Position numbers and translations under genes: made by a program
NCBI GenBank assembly: GCA_016490735.1
Contig: JAEMWC010000364.1
Coordinates: 85,001 to 149,000 of the forward strand
Reading direction: 5' to 3'
Length of the DNA: 64,000 bases
Source of the DNA: Pachyseris speciosa
Lineage: Eukaryota > Cnidaria > Anthozoa > Scleractinia > Pachyseridae
Notes under the pieces: model-generated
Told to the model about the DNA's origin: nothing
Database searches by the model: none
The model's input: only the letters and a program-made list of their open reading frames with translations
In this document: positions 1 to 13,500 of the stretch, in pieces
Numbering within the stretch: the stretch's first letter is position 1
Layout: every line of letters starts with the position of its first letter

Positions 1-90
1 ACGCAGATTCGTTGGGCACGATCCTTGACCTGAATCAAGTTCACTTTCTTCTCCTCGAGAAGCTCGCGACCGTCTTTGTGCTCTTAGTGC

Positions 91-482
91 TTGTACGATA
101 GTGCTTGTAATCGTACATCAGCTTTTCGGGACTTCTATTTTAATAGGATGGCAAATTTGTGGAACAATATACCTAATGATGTTAGGCAGGCTGAGTCTAT
201 TCACTCTTTTAAGCGTAAACTTAAGTCGTTTTATTTCAAGAGACTTTTCAACGTTTTTGATGGCGACAACCTTCGTACCTTTAAAATAATTTGTCCTAAA
301 TGTCACCGGGTAAATACTCTTGCTGCGTGCACTTGTTAAGCAGCCTATTTAGTCTATTTATATTATTAAGTTAATATTTTAGAGGGTTGGGTTGGTGCTT
401 AAACCTAGTAGGGGACTTATGTCCTATTGTTTTTGCACCGGTACTGCTTTGTACAAATCGTTAAATAAATAAATAATAAATT
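91..482 (+). pseudogene. 3' end of a non-LTR retrotransposon (LINE), truncated
   Basis: The short open frame after position 91 reads as the extreme C-terminus of a LINE reverse transcriptase: a phenylalanine/arginine stretch, then FNRMANLWNNIPNDV and a following SFKRKLKSFYF, the usual tail in CR1/L2/Rex-like elements. It is followed by a Cys/His-bearing end, a stop near 339, about 120 bases of 3' UTR and an (AAAT)n tail at about 464-482, which is how such elements end. Upstream bases 3-110 are open in a different frame, so the element is truncated by the window edge or frameshifted. It cannot encode a working enzyme. The exact clade is not resolved from 80 residues. Confidence 0.75.
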
Positions 483-484
483 AA

Positions 485-620
485 TAGCGGCTTACTGTAT
501 ATAATTTGCGAAACGAAACGAAATGAAAATCTGTAGTTTGCGAAATGAAAATCGGCACAGTCAGCGAAATGAACTGAAAATATTTATTTAGCGAATGGAA
601 TTATTAGATCATTATGGAGG
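485..620. repeat. GCGAAATGAAAA-type degenerate short repeat
   Basis: Between the LINE tail and the next fragment the sequence repeats variants of GCGAAATGAAAAT four to five times with irregular spacing. No coding content is visible. It is simple-sequence-like DNA without a clear unit length. Confidence 0.45.
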
Positions 621-679
621 GATTCGTTTAGCGTTTAAAAACGGAAAGCAATTCACACATTGTTAAATGTTCGAGGAGA

Positions 680-852
680 CCGGCTAAACATGACCCTGCC
701 GGAGTAAATTATAGTGAAAGAATGTCGGCTCTACAAAATAAACAAAAAACACGCAAGCGAATTTTGTCGTTTGTTACAGAATATCGCCCATCGGTGCCTA
801 ATCTCAAACAGATTCTAATGAACAAATGGCACCTAATACAAACTCACTGCCA
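680..852 (+). pseudogene. Penelope-like element fragment (end of RT region)
   Basis: An uninterrupted plus-strand frame here reads SERMSALQNKQ, then RKRILSFVTEYRPSVPNLKQ and an ending in NKWHLI. It aligns closely with the C-terminal end of the Penelope-like RT at 47.6-48.9 kb on the other strand, which has RKKILPFVTQYHPALPNLK and RWHLI. The upstream RT palm and the downstream GIY-YIG nuclease are missing. It is a short fossil of the same superfamily, recognised by internal comparison within this window. Confidence 0.7.
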
Positions 853-859
853 TTCATTG

Positions 860-1670
860 TGGTATTAGCGTTTTGTTGCTCCGACCCTCTATGATTTCTT
901 TAAGACCCCCTTTAACCTCCTCTAACAAGGAGATACATTGGGCTAAATGTTCTCCCCCGCAGGTAGTTTCCTCTCGAGCGGCCATTTCAAACAAGGAATT
1001 ACTTTACGCAGTAAATTAGTCATCGCATGTACATTCATAAATTATAATGTAGAACTAGTTCGTACCCAGGTTCTGCTCGGTTCCCCATTTGAGACACACC
1101 CCCATCAGAATAGAAATTGAAGCAGCAGAACAGAAATTGGATCGGTTGTTAATTGTTTCGTAATTTCTGTTTTGTTGCTTAAATTTCTGTTTTAGTGTCT
1201 TAATTTCACTTCCCATGTCTTAAATTCTGTTGTTACTTCAATTTATTTTGTGGTTTCTCAATTTCTGTTCCAGTCTCCTTAGAAAAGAATTTGATTGCCA
1301 GTAAGACAAATTGGAAATTCTGCATAACACAATTTGAAACATAATTTTGGCGGAGATCACCCCTCATATCCTGAAAGGTGACATCACAACCAAAGTGTTG
1401 ATGAAGGACATTGATTGCTGACAGGTAATTGCTTATCGTAGATTATCATTCGATATTTTTTCCCTTCCTTTTTATTGGCTTAGAGAATACCGCGTGACCT
1501 ACAAATAACTGCCTACAAATAATGGTCTGCTCGTGCGCAGTACCTTCCAACTGTGATTTTGCTGCAAATAATATTCTGCTCATGCGTATTTTTGTCCACA
1601 CGTCTAATCCGCGTCCAAGCTCTTCAAATTCAGTGAAAGATGGCAGATCGTTTCACGCTTCCCGAACATA
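860..1670. other. Intergenic stretch with AATTTCTGTT-rich repeat
   Basis: I see no gene here. From about 1118 to 1290 the motif AATTTCTGTT and near copies recur at roughly 20-30 base intervals, an irregular minisatellite-like tract. The remainder is unremarkable AT-rich DNA. Confidence 0.5.
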
Positions 1671-1671
1671 A

Positions 1672-3561
1672 TTATGAAAAAGAAGCTCGGTGATCGAATG
1701 ATAAAACTATTATTGAACTTGGTTCTCGCAAAATATCGTGATTTGCCAGTGCATCGCAGATCAAATTATTTGCCTCAGCCAAACTGCTCGCCACTGACAA
1801 ATCACGATATTTTGCTGAACCTCGTCCAATAATTATGTAATATTTGCAGTTAGCACACAAATGGATGAGGAAGCGAATGATAGTTCTGGGTGAGACTGGG
1901 ATAGGAGAAAGACCAAACTCTGAACAGAAGCGTAGATAAACTCTCCACTGGGAACGACGTGTAGCTAAGGTTGAGCCAGCGTAGGCAGCGGCGGAGACAA
2001 GCTGGGCGCGGCGGTCCAACTGGGAAAGATACCCTAGTTGGACGACAAAAAACGTTAGTTTGATGAAAAAAACTGCAAACGACTCAGTTTGTCGGCGGGC
2101 TGGTTCAGGTTGCCCGGTAAATGTCGTGATCGGAGGTAAAAGCTATGTTGAACGCTTATCCAGAAAATCTTACGCAGCCACGACATGGTGATGGGGTTTC
2201 TACACGCGCCGTTGTTTTTAAAGGACATGGCCTGTGTGTTGTCAGTCTCAATGATGACACGTTAGTTTTGCCACGGGGGTCCCCAACGACGAACCGCGAC
2301 AAGGATAGGAAATAGTTCTAAATAGTTAATATCTGAGCGAAGCGAAGGGCCGATTGCATGAACTGGGTGACTGCAGTGCGAACTATGTGTGCGAGAATTG
2401 AGAGGGTCAGAAGTGAGGCAATCAGACCAGGAACCTGCAAACCAGTGATCAGAGCACACGGCACCGAAACCATGAAAGGACGCGTCGGTTTCAACGTAAA
2501 TTGGCTGACAAAAGTCTAACATCATGCTCCGGCCATTAAATGTGACGAGGAATTTTTTCCACCAACGGATATCAGCATGGAATTACGGGGAAAGACGAGC
2601 CCGATGGGATGGGAGCTTGAGTTTGTTTATACGTCAATGACCCGACCAAGAAAAGTACGACCACCATGCACGACGTGACAAGCAAAGTTTAAGGATCCTG
2701 CGAGTGATTGCAGTTGACGCTTTGATGCGGATACTTTGCCGGAGAAAGACGCGATAAGAGAGTTCAGGCGGTCTAACTTGTCGGACCGGAAGGCGAAGAT
2801 TCATAGAAGCGGAGTCAAGTTCAGTTCCTAAGAAAGTGATGCGTTGGCATGGACAGACAACTTTTGACAAGCCTGGTAACAGGCTCCGCAGTGGGGTTAA
2901 AGAGCGAAAAGAAGGAACGTGGTTCGCTCGCCGAACGGGGAACTGTGGGAAGGGAAGGGAAGGGAAGGGAAGGGGCGGCCCCGCCCCCTCGGCTCGCTTC
3001 GCTCGCCGATTTTTTTCGTCACATTCCCTCTTTTCGCTCCTTAACCCCACTGCGGAACCTGGTCCCAGGCTAACCTTTGACCACCTGACGTTAAGGCCAA
3101 GTGAATGGAATAGTCTGATAAGTGTCATTAGTCCTTGTTGACATTCAGCTTTTGTTTTGCAAACGATAAGGAAATTTGGGTTTACCTCGATGTAAATTTA
3201 TGAGGTATTGTTTTGCTGTACGCCATTGTTTATAATGTTTCGTTTTCTTTGTTTTACGTCATTCGTGAGTTTCCCAGGTTTTTACACCGAGGAAGAGCCG
3301 GAAATTTACAATAGAATGAAAGCCGTGGCGTGCCATCATCCTGATAATAGCATTAGATAAACTATTGAAAACAGCAGGGGCGCACGAAACCCCAAAACAG
3401 AGTCGGTTGTCCAATAAGTACTCATAGCGAGAAGGGTCACGTGGGCCAAACATCCAGCGAAAGCCTTGGAGCTCACGATGAGGTGGAAAGACGGGCACCC
3501 AACGCCAGGCAGACTCGATATCCACGATAGCATAAAAACAGTGGTCGGTAGAAACTGACAC
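1672..3561 (-). pseudogene. DIRS/Ngaro-type tyrosine-recombinase retrotransposon, broken
   Basis: Read on the minus strand, three blocks occur in the DIRS/Ngaro order. At 3561-3259 a reverse transcriptase palm shows AVDIESAWRW-like sequence (here IVDIESAWRWVPVFPP), GFRWMFG, and LCFGVSCAPAVFNSL. At 3128-2262 come the RT thumb (FLGTELDS, LRLPVRQV) and an RNase H with VETDASFHGFGAV, WSD and INYLELFPILVAVRRW. At 2019-1672 comes the SAM-like N-terminal domain of a tyrosine recombinase (STLATRRSQWRVYLRFCSEF). The catalytic YxDD site expected after IVN is replaced by unrelated residues, several frames are broken, the recombinase catalytic half is missing, and a small MITE interrupts the RT. Ngaro versus DIRS1 cannot be decided here. 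This copy is dead. Confidence 0.8.
2869..3073. mobile_element. ~205 bp MITE inside the DIRS reverse transcriptase
   Basis: The ends are inverted copies of one another: the left end contains CAGGCTCCGCAGTGGGG and TTAAAGAGCGAAAAG, and the reverse complement of the right end contains CAGGTTCCGCAGTGGGG and TTAAGGAGCGAAAAG, giving TIRs of roughly 45 bp. The flanks CTTTTGAC (2861-2868) and CCTTTGAC (3074-3081) look like an 8 bp target-site duplication with one mismatch, which suggests a hAT-type origin. Removing the insert rejoins the RT reading frame on the minus strand at a duplicated Ser-Lys-Val, supporting the boundaries. The core holds (GGGAA)n and a G+C-rich tract and is non-coding. Confidence 0.75.
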
Positions 3562-3662
3562 AACGGGCGACCCTAATGGCTGGAAGGGTAAATATAAATA
3601 AATAAATAACTATAAATACGAGGCTTGGAAAAACGGTGGGTATTGCATAACATTTATATTTA

Positions 3663-3733
3663 TCGTTCCGGCTTTTGGGATTTGGGCGATTTTCCGCCGT
3701 TCCGGCTTTTAGGATTTGGGGCGCTTTTCCACT
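3663..3733. repeat. 35 bp tandem repeat, two outlying units
   Basis: Two adjacent copies of CGTTCCGGCTTTTRGGATTT plus GGGCGATTTTCC. The same unit forms the larger cluster at 4060-4225. The 320 bases between the clusters contain no coding signal. Confidence 0.7.
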
Positions 3734-4059
3734 GCTTTGAAATTTCATCTGCATGTGGCAGCGCGGCATGTGTTCACAAGCTGTCGATTCTGTTGCGTGA
3801 TTGACATTTTCCATGACGTGTTTTTGTGCAACATATCATTTTTCAAAATCGCCGTGAAAATATACGGAAGCCTTGCGTACATTTATAATACACACTTTGG
3901 ACTTTATATATTTGGCTGTTTTTATCCTTTGTCGGGATAATTCTGTGACACGAATATCGATGAGAAGTTCACCTGTCTCGGTGACACAACCTCACAAATA
4001 TTACACATTACCAGTTTTCCCTAACCTTGAATTTATATTTCATTTACTTAGTTATATTT

Positions 4060-4225
4060 CAGTGGTTCCGGGTTTTAGGATTTGGGGTACCTTCCGTAGT
4101 TCCGGGGTTTAGGATTTGGGGGTATTTTCCGTCGTTCCGGGTTTTAGGATTTGGGGTGATTTTCCGTCGTTCCGGGTTTTAGGATTTGGGGTGATTTTCC
4201 GCCGTTCCGCCATTCCGGCTTTTAG
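4060..4225. repeat. 35 bp tandem repeat cluster
   Basis: About 4.5 units of CGTTCCGGGTTTTAGGATTT followed by GGGGTGATTTTCCGT. TTCCGG/TTCCGC anchors fall at 4066, 4100, 4135, 4170 and 4205, giving a period of 34-35 bp. It is non-coding. Confidence 0.85.
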
Positions 4226-4245
4226 GGTCGCCCATCAAGAAACAA

Positions 4246-4805
4246 AAGGTTCCGTGTATAATACGTAGCGCAAATTACATGAAAAAAATCTTAGGAAAAA
4301 AGTGCGCATTATACACGGGTAAATACGGTAAACTGTTACTTGGTATTACAGTATTTCTTGAACAAACTACTCTTCTACTAGAGTGGTTTAAAAACTCCCA
4401 TTCCACAACGTATATTAATCAATGAACAACAGTCAAGATACAACAAACGAATCATATCGTAAAACAGAAAAATGTATTTACACTGCATTTCAAACCACTC
4501 TATAGGCTCCAAAATTCCTTATATCACCTCCCTGACACAGTACCTTACTTACTCCACGAGCTTACCACAGGATGCCTTTGATTGAAGAACGATTGGACTT
4601 TGACATAAGGTGTAAAATGTTCCATACATGTGCATGACTGTAGTGAAGATTAAGTTTAAAAAATTATTTTAAAACTTGAATATATAAAATCACTGAAAAA
4701 CGTTCTTAAAAGGATGTATTCTATACATTAGCCAGACTACAACTCCCTATGTTCGTCCACAGAAGACTCAACCAAATTTTAAGAGTGAGTTTTTTTTTAA
4801 CTCCA
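4246..4805. other. Intergenic, small hairpin, no gene seen
   Basis: At about 4252-4318 a short inverted repeat pairs CCGTGTATAATACG with CATTATACACGG around a 30-base loop, resembling the end of a small fold-back element. The remainder up to the satellite has no supported feature. Confidence 0.4.
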
Positions 4806-7599
4806 GGCATCACTGGCACAAGTTTCACAGACCCCACAACTGGAAGAAGCGCCACAAGTGACGCAAGGCCAACAAGTGACACAAGCCCCACAACCGGCAG
4901 AAGCACCACAAGTGCCACACGTGCGACGAGTGGCACAAGCGCCACAAGTGACACTGGACCACAAGTGACACAAGCCCTACAAGTGGCACAAGCACAAGAA
5001 GTGCCACACGTGCGAAGAGTGGCACCGCAAGTGACGCTGGGCCCACACATGATACAAGCCCCACAACTGCCACAAGCCCCATAAGTGCCATAAGCACCAC
5101 AAGTGCCACAAGTGCGACGAGTGGCACAAGCGCCACAAAAGCGAAAAGTGGCACAAGCGCCACAAATGGAACAAGACCGACAAGTGACGCTGGGCCCACA
5201 AATGACACAAGCCCCACAAGTGACACAGGGACCAAAAGTGCCAAGAGTGCGACGGGTGGCAAAAGCGCCGGAAGTGCGATAAGTGGCAAAGGCGCCACAA
5301 ATAGTAGAAGCGCCACAAGTGACGCGGGGCCCACCACTAAACAAATCCTCCAAAGTGGCAAGAGCACCAAAAGTGGCACACGTACGACGAGTGGCACAAA
5401 CTCCACAAGTGACGCAGGGCCCACAAGTGACACAAGTCCCACAAGTGGCAAAAGCACCACAAGACCCACACGCGCGACGAGTGGCATAAGCGCCAAAAGT
5501 CCGACAAGAGACATAAGCGCCAAATATCAAACAAGCGCCCCAAGTGACGCTGGGACCACAAGTGGCACAAGCCCCACAAGTGGCACAAGGACCATAAGCG
5601 CCACAACTGCGACGAGTGGCACAAGCGCCGCAAGTGCGACAAGTGCCACAAGCGCTGCAGGTGCTACAAGTGGCACAAGCGCCATAAATGGAACAAGCGC
5701 CACAAGTGACGCTGGGCCCGCAAGTGAGACAAGCCCCACAGGTGGCACAAGCACCACAAGAGCCACACGCCCCACAAATGCCATAAGCACCACAAGTGCC
5801 ACAAGTGCGACGAGTGGTACAAGCGCCGCAAGTGCGAAGAGTGGCACAAGCGCAACAAATGGAACAAGCCCGACAAATGACGCTGGGACCACAAGTGACA
5901 CAAGCCGCACAAGTGGCACAAGGACCACAAGTGCCAAAAGTGCGATGAGGGGAACAAGCGCCGCAAGCGCGATAAGTGGCAAAAGCGCCACAAATGGTAG
6001 AAGCGCCAAAAGTAATGTACGGCCCACAACTGACACAAGCCCCACAAGTGGCACACCTGCGGAGAGCAGCACAAGCGCCACAAGTGACGCTGGGCCCAAA
6101 AGTGACACAAGCCCCACAAGTGGCACTAGCACCATAAGTCCCACACGCGCGACGATTGGCACAACCGCCACAAGTGACGCTGGCACCAGGACCACAAGTG
6201 CCACAAGTGCGACGAGTGGCACAAGCGCAACAACTGCGACAAGTGGCACAAGGGCCGCAGGTGCCACAAGTGGCACAAGCACCAGAAATGGAAAAAGCGC
6301 CACAAGTGACGCTGGGCCACAAGTGACACAATCCCCACCAGTGGCAAGAGCACCTCAAGTGGCACACGTGCGACCAGTGGCACAAGCTCCACAAGTGACG
6401 CTGGGCCCACAACTGACACAAGCCCAACAAGTGGCACAGGGACCACAAGTGCAACAAGTGCGACAAGTGCCAAAAGCGCTGCAGGTGCTACAAGCGCCAC
6501 AAGTGACGCTGGGCCCACAAGTGACACAAGCCCCACAAGTGGCAAAAGCACCACAAGTGCCACAGCCACCACAAGTGCCACAAGTGCGAAGAGTGGCACA
6601 AGCGCCGCAAGTGTGACAAGTGGCACAAGCACCACAAATGGAAAAAACCCGATAAGTGACGCTGGGCCAACAAGTGACACAAGCACCACAAGTGCCACAC
6701 GTCCCACAAGTCCCACAAGCACAAGAAGTGCCACAAGTGCGACGAGTGGCATAAACGCCGCAAGTGCGACAAGTGGCAAAAGCGCCACAAATGGAAAAAG
6801 CCCGACAAGTGACGCTGGGCCCAGAAGTGACACAAGCCCCACTAGTGGCACAAGGACCACAAGTGCCAAACGTCCGACGAGTGGCACAAGCACAGCAAGT
6901 GCGATAACTGGCAAAAACGCCTCAAATGGTAGAAGCTCCACAAGTGACGCTGGGCCCACAACTGACGCAGGCCTCACAAGTGGCACAAACATCACAAGTG
7001 GCACCCGTGCGACGAGTAGCACAAGCGCCACAAGGGACACTGGGCCCATAAGTGACACAAGCCCCACAAGTGGCACTAGCACCAGACGTCCCACAAACGC
7101 GACGGGTGGCACAAGGACCACAAGTGCGACGAGTGGAACAAGTGCCGCTACTGCGACAAGTGGCAAAGGTCCCGCGGTTGCTACAAGTGGCACAAGGGCC
7201 ACAAATGGAAGAAACGCCACAAGTGACGCTGGGCCCACAATTGACAGAATCCTCACAAAAGGTACAAGCACCACAACTGCCATACGTGCGATGAGTGGCA
7301 CAAGCGCCACAAGTGTGACAAGTAAAAGTAGCCCAAGTGACGCCATAAGTGGCACAAGGACCACAAGTAGCACACGTGCGACGTGTTCCACAAGCGCCGC
7401 AAGTGGAACAAGTGGCACAAGCGCGACAAATGGAACATGTCCGACAAGTGACGCTAGGCCCACAAGTGACATACACCCCACAAGTGGCACGAGCACCATA
7501 AGTACCACACGTGGGACGAGTAGCACCAGCGCCACAAATGTGACAAGTGGCAGAAGCGCTACAAATGGAAAAAGCGCAGCAAGTGACACGGGGCCCACA

Positions 7600-10500
7600 A
7601 GTGACACAAGCCCCACAAGTGGCACAAGTGCGACAAGTGGCACACGCACGAGAAATGGAACTAGCCCAACAAGTGATGCTGGGCCCACAAGTGACACAAG
7701 CCCCAAAAGTGGTACAAAAACAACAAGTTCCACAAGTGCGACGAGTGGCACAAGCGCCGATAGTGCGACAACTGGCACAAGCGCCACAAATGGAAGAAGC
7801 GCCACAAGTGACGCTGGGCCCACAAGTGACACAAGCCACAAAAGTGTGACAAGCACCACAGTTGCCATACGTGCGATGGGTGGAACCAGCGCGACAAGTG
7901 TGACAAGTGGCTCAAGCTTGCCAAGTGTAACAAGCCCGACAAGTGACACAAGCCTCAAAGGTGGCACTAGCAGTACAAGTGCCACACGTGCGACGAGTGG
8001 CACAAGTGCCATAGGTGTGGCAAGTGGCACAAATGCCACAAATGGTACAAGCGCCACAAGTGACGCTGTACCCACAAGTGACATAGGCCCCACAAGTGGC
8101 ACAAACACCACAAGTGCTACAAGTGCGACAAGTAAAACAAGCGCCACAAGTGCCACAAATGGCAGAAACCTCACAAATGGAACAAGCGCCACAAGTGCCG
8201 CTGGGCCCACAGGTGACCAAAGCCGCACAAGCGGCACAAGCACCACAAGTACCACACGCCCCAGAAGTCAAACAAGCACCACAAGTGCCACAAGTGCGAC
8301 GAGTTTCTCAAGCGCCTCAAGTGCGACAAGTGGCACAAATGCCTCAAATGGAAAAGGTGCCAAAAGTGACAAAAGCCCCACCAGTAATGGCACAAGCAGC
8401 AGACGTGCCACACGTGCGATGAGTGGTACAAGCGCCACAGGTGTGACAAGTGGCAGAAGCGCCACAAATGGAATACGTCCGAAGAGTGACGCTGGGCCCA
8501 CAAGTGACATAAGCCCCACAAGTGGCACAAGCACCATAAGCGCCACAAGTTTGACGAGTGGGACAAGCGCATCAAGTGTGACAAGAAGCCCCACAATTGA
8601 CACAATCACCACAAGTGCCACAAGAGCGACCAATCTCACAAGCGCCACAAGTTCCACAAATGGCACAAGTTCTACAATTTGTACAAGCTCCACAAGTACG
8701 ACAAGTGGCACAAGCGCCACAAATGGAACAAGCCTGAGAAATGACACAAGCGCCACAAATGGAAGAAGGGCCAGTGGTGACACAAGTAAAACAATTAGCA
8801 ATAGCGTCACAAATAGAACAAGCGCTACAAGTGGCACAAGCTCCACAAGTACCAAAAGTGCGAGAAGTGACACAGGCACCACAAGAGGCACAAGCCCGAC
8901 AAGTGACACAAGCCCCACAAGTGGCACAAGGACCACAAGTCCCATAAGTGCGACCAGTGGCACAAGCTCTGTTAGTGCGATTAGTGGCAAAAGCGCCACA
9001 AATGGTAGAAGCCCCACAAGTGACGCGGGGCCCACAAGTGACACAATCCCCACAAGTGGCACACGTGCGACGAGTGGCACGAGCTGCACAAGTGACGCTG
9101 GGCCCACAAGTGACACAAGCCCCACAAGTGGCACAAGTGCGAATAGGGGCACACGGACGAGAAATCGAACTAGCCCAACAAGTGATGCTGGGCCTACAAG
9201 TGACACAAGCCCCAAAAGTGGTAGAAGGACAACAAGTTCCACGACTGCGACGAGTGGCACAAGCGCCGCAAGTGCGACAACTGGCACAAGCGCCACAAAT
9301 GGAAGAAGCGCCACAAGTGACGCTGGGCCCACAAGTGACACAAGCCACAAAAGTGTGACAAGCACCACAGTTGCCATACGTGCGATGAGTGGCACCAGCA
9401 CGACAAGTGTAACAAGTGGCTCAAGCTTGCCAAGTGTAACAAGCCCGACAAGTGACACAAGCCTCAAAGGTGGCACTAGCAGTACAAGTGCCACACGTGC
9501 GACGAGTGGCACAAGTGCCATAGGTGTGGCAAGTGGCACAAATGCCACAAATGGTACAAGCGCCACAAGTGACGCTGTACCCACAAGTGACACAGGCCCC
9601 ACAAGTGGCACAAACACCACAAGTGCTACAAGTGCGACAAGTGGAACAAGCGCCACAAGTGCCACAAATGGCAGAAACCTCACAAATGGAACAAGCACCA
9701 CAAGTGCCGCTGGGCCCACAGGTGACCAAAGCCGCACAGGCAGCACAAGCACCACAAGTACCACACGCCCAGAAGTGAAACAAGCACCACAAGTGCCAAA
9801 AGTGCGACGAGTTTCTCAAGCGCCTCAAGTGCGACAAGTGGCACAAGCGCCTCAAATGGAAAAGGTGCCACAAGTGACAAAAGCCCCACCAGTGGCACAA
9901 GCAGCAGACGTGCCACACGTGCGATGAGTGGTACAAGCGCCACAAGTGTGACAAGTGGCACAAGCGCCACAAATGGAATAAGTCCGACAAGTGACGCTGG
10001 GCCCACAAGTGACATAAGCCCCACAAGTGGCACAAGCACCATAAGTGCCACAAGTTCGACGAGTGGGACAAGCGCATCAAGTGTGACAAGAAGCCCCACA
10101 ATTGACACAATCACCACAAGTGCTACAAGGGCGACCAATCTCACAAGCGCCACAAGTTCCACAAATGGCAGAAGTCCTACAATTGGTACAAGCTCCACAA
10201 GTACTACAAGTGGCACAAGCGCCACAAATGGAACAAGCCTGAGAAATGAAACAAGCGCCACAAATGGAAGAAGGGCCAGTGGTGACACAAGTAAAACAAT
10301 TAGCACTAGCGCCACAAATAGAACAAGCGCTACAAGTGGCACAAGCTCCACAAGTACCAAAAGTGCGAGAAGTGACACAGGCACCACAAGTGGCACAAGC
10401 CCGACAAGTGACACAAGCCCCACAAGTGGCACAAGGACCACAAGTCCCATAAGTGCGACCAGTGGCACAAGCTCTGTTAGTGCGATTAGTGGCAAAAGCG

Positions 10501-13500
10501 CCACAAATGGTAGAAGCGCCACAAGTGACGCGGGGCCCACAAGTGACACAATCCCCACAAGTGGCACACGTGCGACGAGTGGCACAAGCTGCACAAGTGA
10601 CGCTTGGCCCACAAGTGAAACAAGCCCCACAAGTGGCACAAGTGCGACAAGTGGCACACGGACGAGAAATGGAACTAGCCCAACAAGTGATGCTGGGCCC
10701 ACAAGTGACAAGCGCCCCAAAAGTGGTACAAGGACCACAAGTTTCACGAGTGCGACGAGTGGCACAAGCGCCGCAAGTGCGACAACTGGCACAAGCGCCA
10801 CAAATGGAAGAAGCGCCACAAGTGACGCTGGGCCCACAAGTGACACAAGCCACAAAAGTGTGACAAGCACCACAGTTGCCATAGGTGCGATGAGTGGCAC
10901 CAGCACGACAAGTGTGACAAGTGGCTCAAGCTTGCCAAGTGTAACAAGCCCGACAAGTGACACAAGCCTCAAAGGTGGCACTAGCAGTACAAGTGCCACA
11001 CGTGCGACAAGTGGCACAAGTGCCATAGGTGTGGCAAGTGGCACAAATGCCACAAATGGTACAAGCGCCACAAGTGACGCTGTACCCACAAGTGACACAG
11101 GCCCCACAAGTGGCACAAACACCACAAGTGCTACAAGTGCGACAAGTGGAACAAGCGCCACAAGTGCCACAAATGGCAGAAACCTCACAAATGGAACAAG
11201 CACCACAAGTGCCGCTGGGCCCACAGGTGACCAAAGCCGCACAAGCGGCACAAGCACCACAAGTACCACACGCCCCAGAAGTGAAACAAGCACCACAAGT
11301 GCCACAAGTGCGACGAGTTTCTCAAGCGCCTCAAGTGCGACAAGTGGCACAAGCGCCTCAAATGGAAAAGGTGCCACAAGTGACAAAAGCCCCACCAGTG
11401 GCACAAGCAGCAGACGTGCCACACGTGCGATCAGTGGTACAAGCGCCACAAGTGTGACAAGTGGCACAAGCGACACAAATGGAATAAGTCCGACAAGTGA
11501 CGCTGGGCCGACAAGTGACATAAGCCCCACAACTGGCACAAGCACCATAAGTGCCACAAGTTCGACGAGTGGGACAAGCGCATCAAGTGTGACAAGAAGC
11601 CCCACAATTGACACAATCACCACATATGCCACAAGGGCGACCAATCTCACAAGCGCCACAAGTTCCAGAAATGGCACAAGTCATACAATTGGTACTAGCT
11701 CCACAAGTACGACAAGTGGCACAAGCGCCACAAATGGAACAAGCCTGAGAAATGAAACAAGCGCCACAAATGGAAGAAGGGCCAGTGGTGACACAAGTAA
11801 AACAATTAGCACTAGCGTCACAAATAGAACAAGCGCTACAAGTGGCACAAGCTCCACAAGTACCAAAAGTGCGAGAAGTGACACAGGCACCACAAGAGGC
11901 ACAAGCCCGACAAGTGACACAAGCCCCACAAGTGGCACAAGGACCACAAGTCCCATAAGTGCGACCAGTGGCACAAGCTCTGTTAGTGCGATTAGTGGCA
12001 AAAGCGCCACAAATGGTAGAAGCGCCACTAGTGACGCGGGGCCCACAAGTGACACAATCCCCACAAGTGGCACACGTGGGACGAGTGGCACAAGCTGCAC
12101 AAGTGACGCTGGGCCCACAAGTGTCACAAGCCCCACAAGTGGCACAAGTGCGACAAGTGGCACACGGACGAGAAATGGAACAAGCGCAACAGGTGATGCT
12201 GGGCCCACAAGTGACACAAGCCCCAAAAGTAGTACAAGGACCACAAGTTCCACGAGTGCGACGCGTGGCACAAGCGCCGCAAGTGCGACAACTGGCACAA
12301 GCGCCACAAATGGAAGAAGCGCCACAAGTGACGCTGGGCCCACAAGTGACACAAGCCACAAAAGTGTGACAAGCACCACAGTTGCCATACGTGCGATGAG
12401 TGGCACCAGCGCGACAAGTGTGACAAGTGGCTTAAGCGTGCCAAGTGTAACAAGGACGACAAGTGACACAAGCCTCAAAGGTGGCACTAGCAGTACAAGT
12501 GCCACACGTGCGACGAGTGGCACAAGTGCCATAGGTGTGGCAAGTGGCACAAATGCCACAAATGGTACAAGCGCCACAAGTGACGCTGTACCCACAAGTG
12601 ACACAGGCCCCACAAGTGGCACAAACACCACAAGTGCTACAAGTGCGACAAGTGGAACAAGCGCCACAAGTGCCACAAATGGCAGAAACCTCACAAATGG
12701 AACAAGCACCACAAGTGCCGCTGGGCCCACAGGTGACCAAAGCCGCACAGGCAGCACAAGCACCACAAGTACCACACGCCCCAGAAGTGAAACAAGCACC
12801 ACAAGTGCCACAAGTGCGACGAGTTTCTCAAGCGCCTCAAGTGCGACAAGTGGCACAAGCGCCTCAAATGGAAAAGGTGCCACAAGTGACAAAAGCCCCA
12901 CCAGTGGCACAAGCAGCAGACGTGCCACACGTGCGATCAGTGGTACAAGCGCCACAAGTGTGACAAGTGGCACAAGCGACACAAATGGAATAAGTCCGAC
13001 AAGTGACGCTGGGCCGACAAGTGACATAAGCCCCACAACTGGCACAAGCACCATAAGTGCCACAAGTTCGACGAGTGGGACAAGCGCATCAAGTGTGACA
13101 AGAAGCCCCACAATTGACACAATCACCACATATGCCACAAGGGCGACCAATCTCACAAGCGCCACAAGTTCCAGAAATGGCACAAGTCATACAATTGGTA
13201 CTAGCTCCACAAGTACGACAAGTGGCACAAGCGCCACAAATGGAACAAGCCTGAGAAATGAAACAAGCGCCACAAATGGAAGAAGGGCCAGTGGTGACAC
13301 AAGTAAAACAATTAGCACTAGCGTCACAAATAGAACAAGCGCTACAAGTGGCACAAGCTCCACAAGTACCAAAAGTGCGAGAAGTGACACAGGCACCACA
13401 AGTGGCACAAGCCCGACAAGTGACACAAGCCCCACAAGTGGCACAAGGACCACAAGTCCCATAAGTGCGACCAGTGGCACAAGCTCTGTTAGTGCGATTA

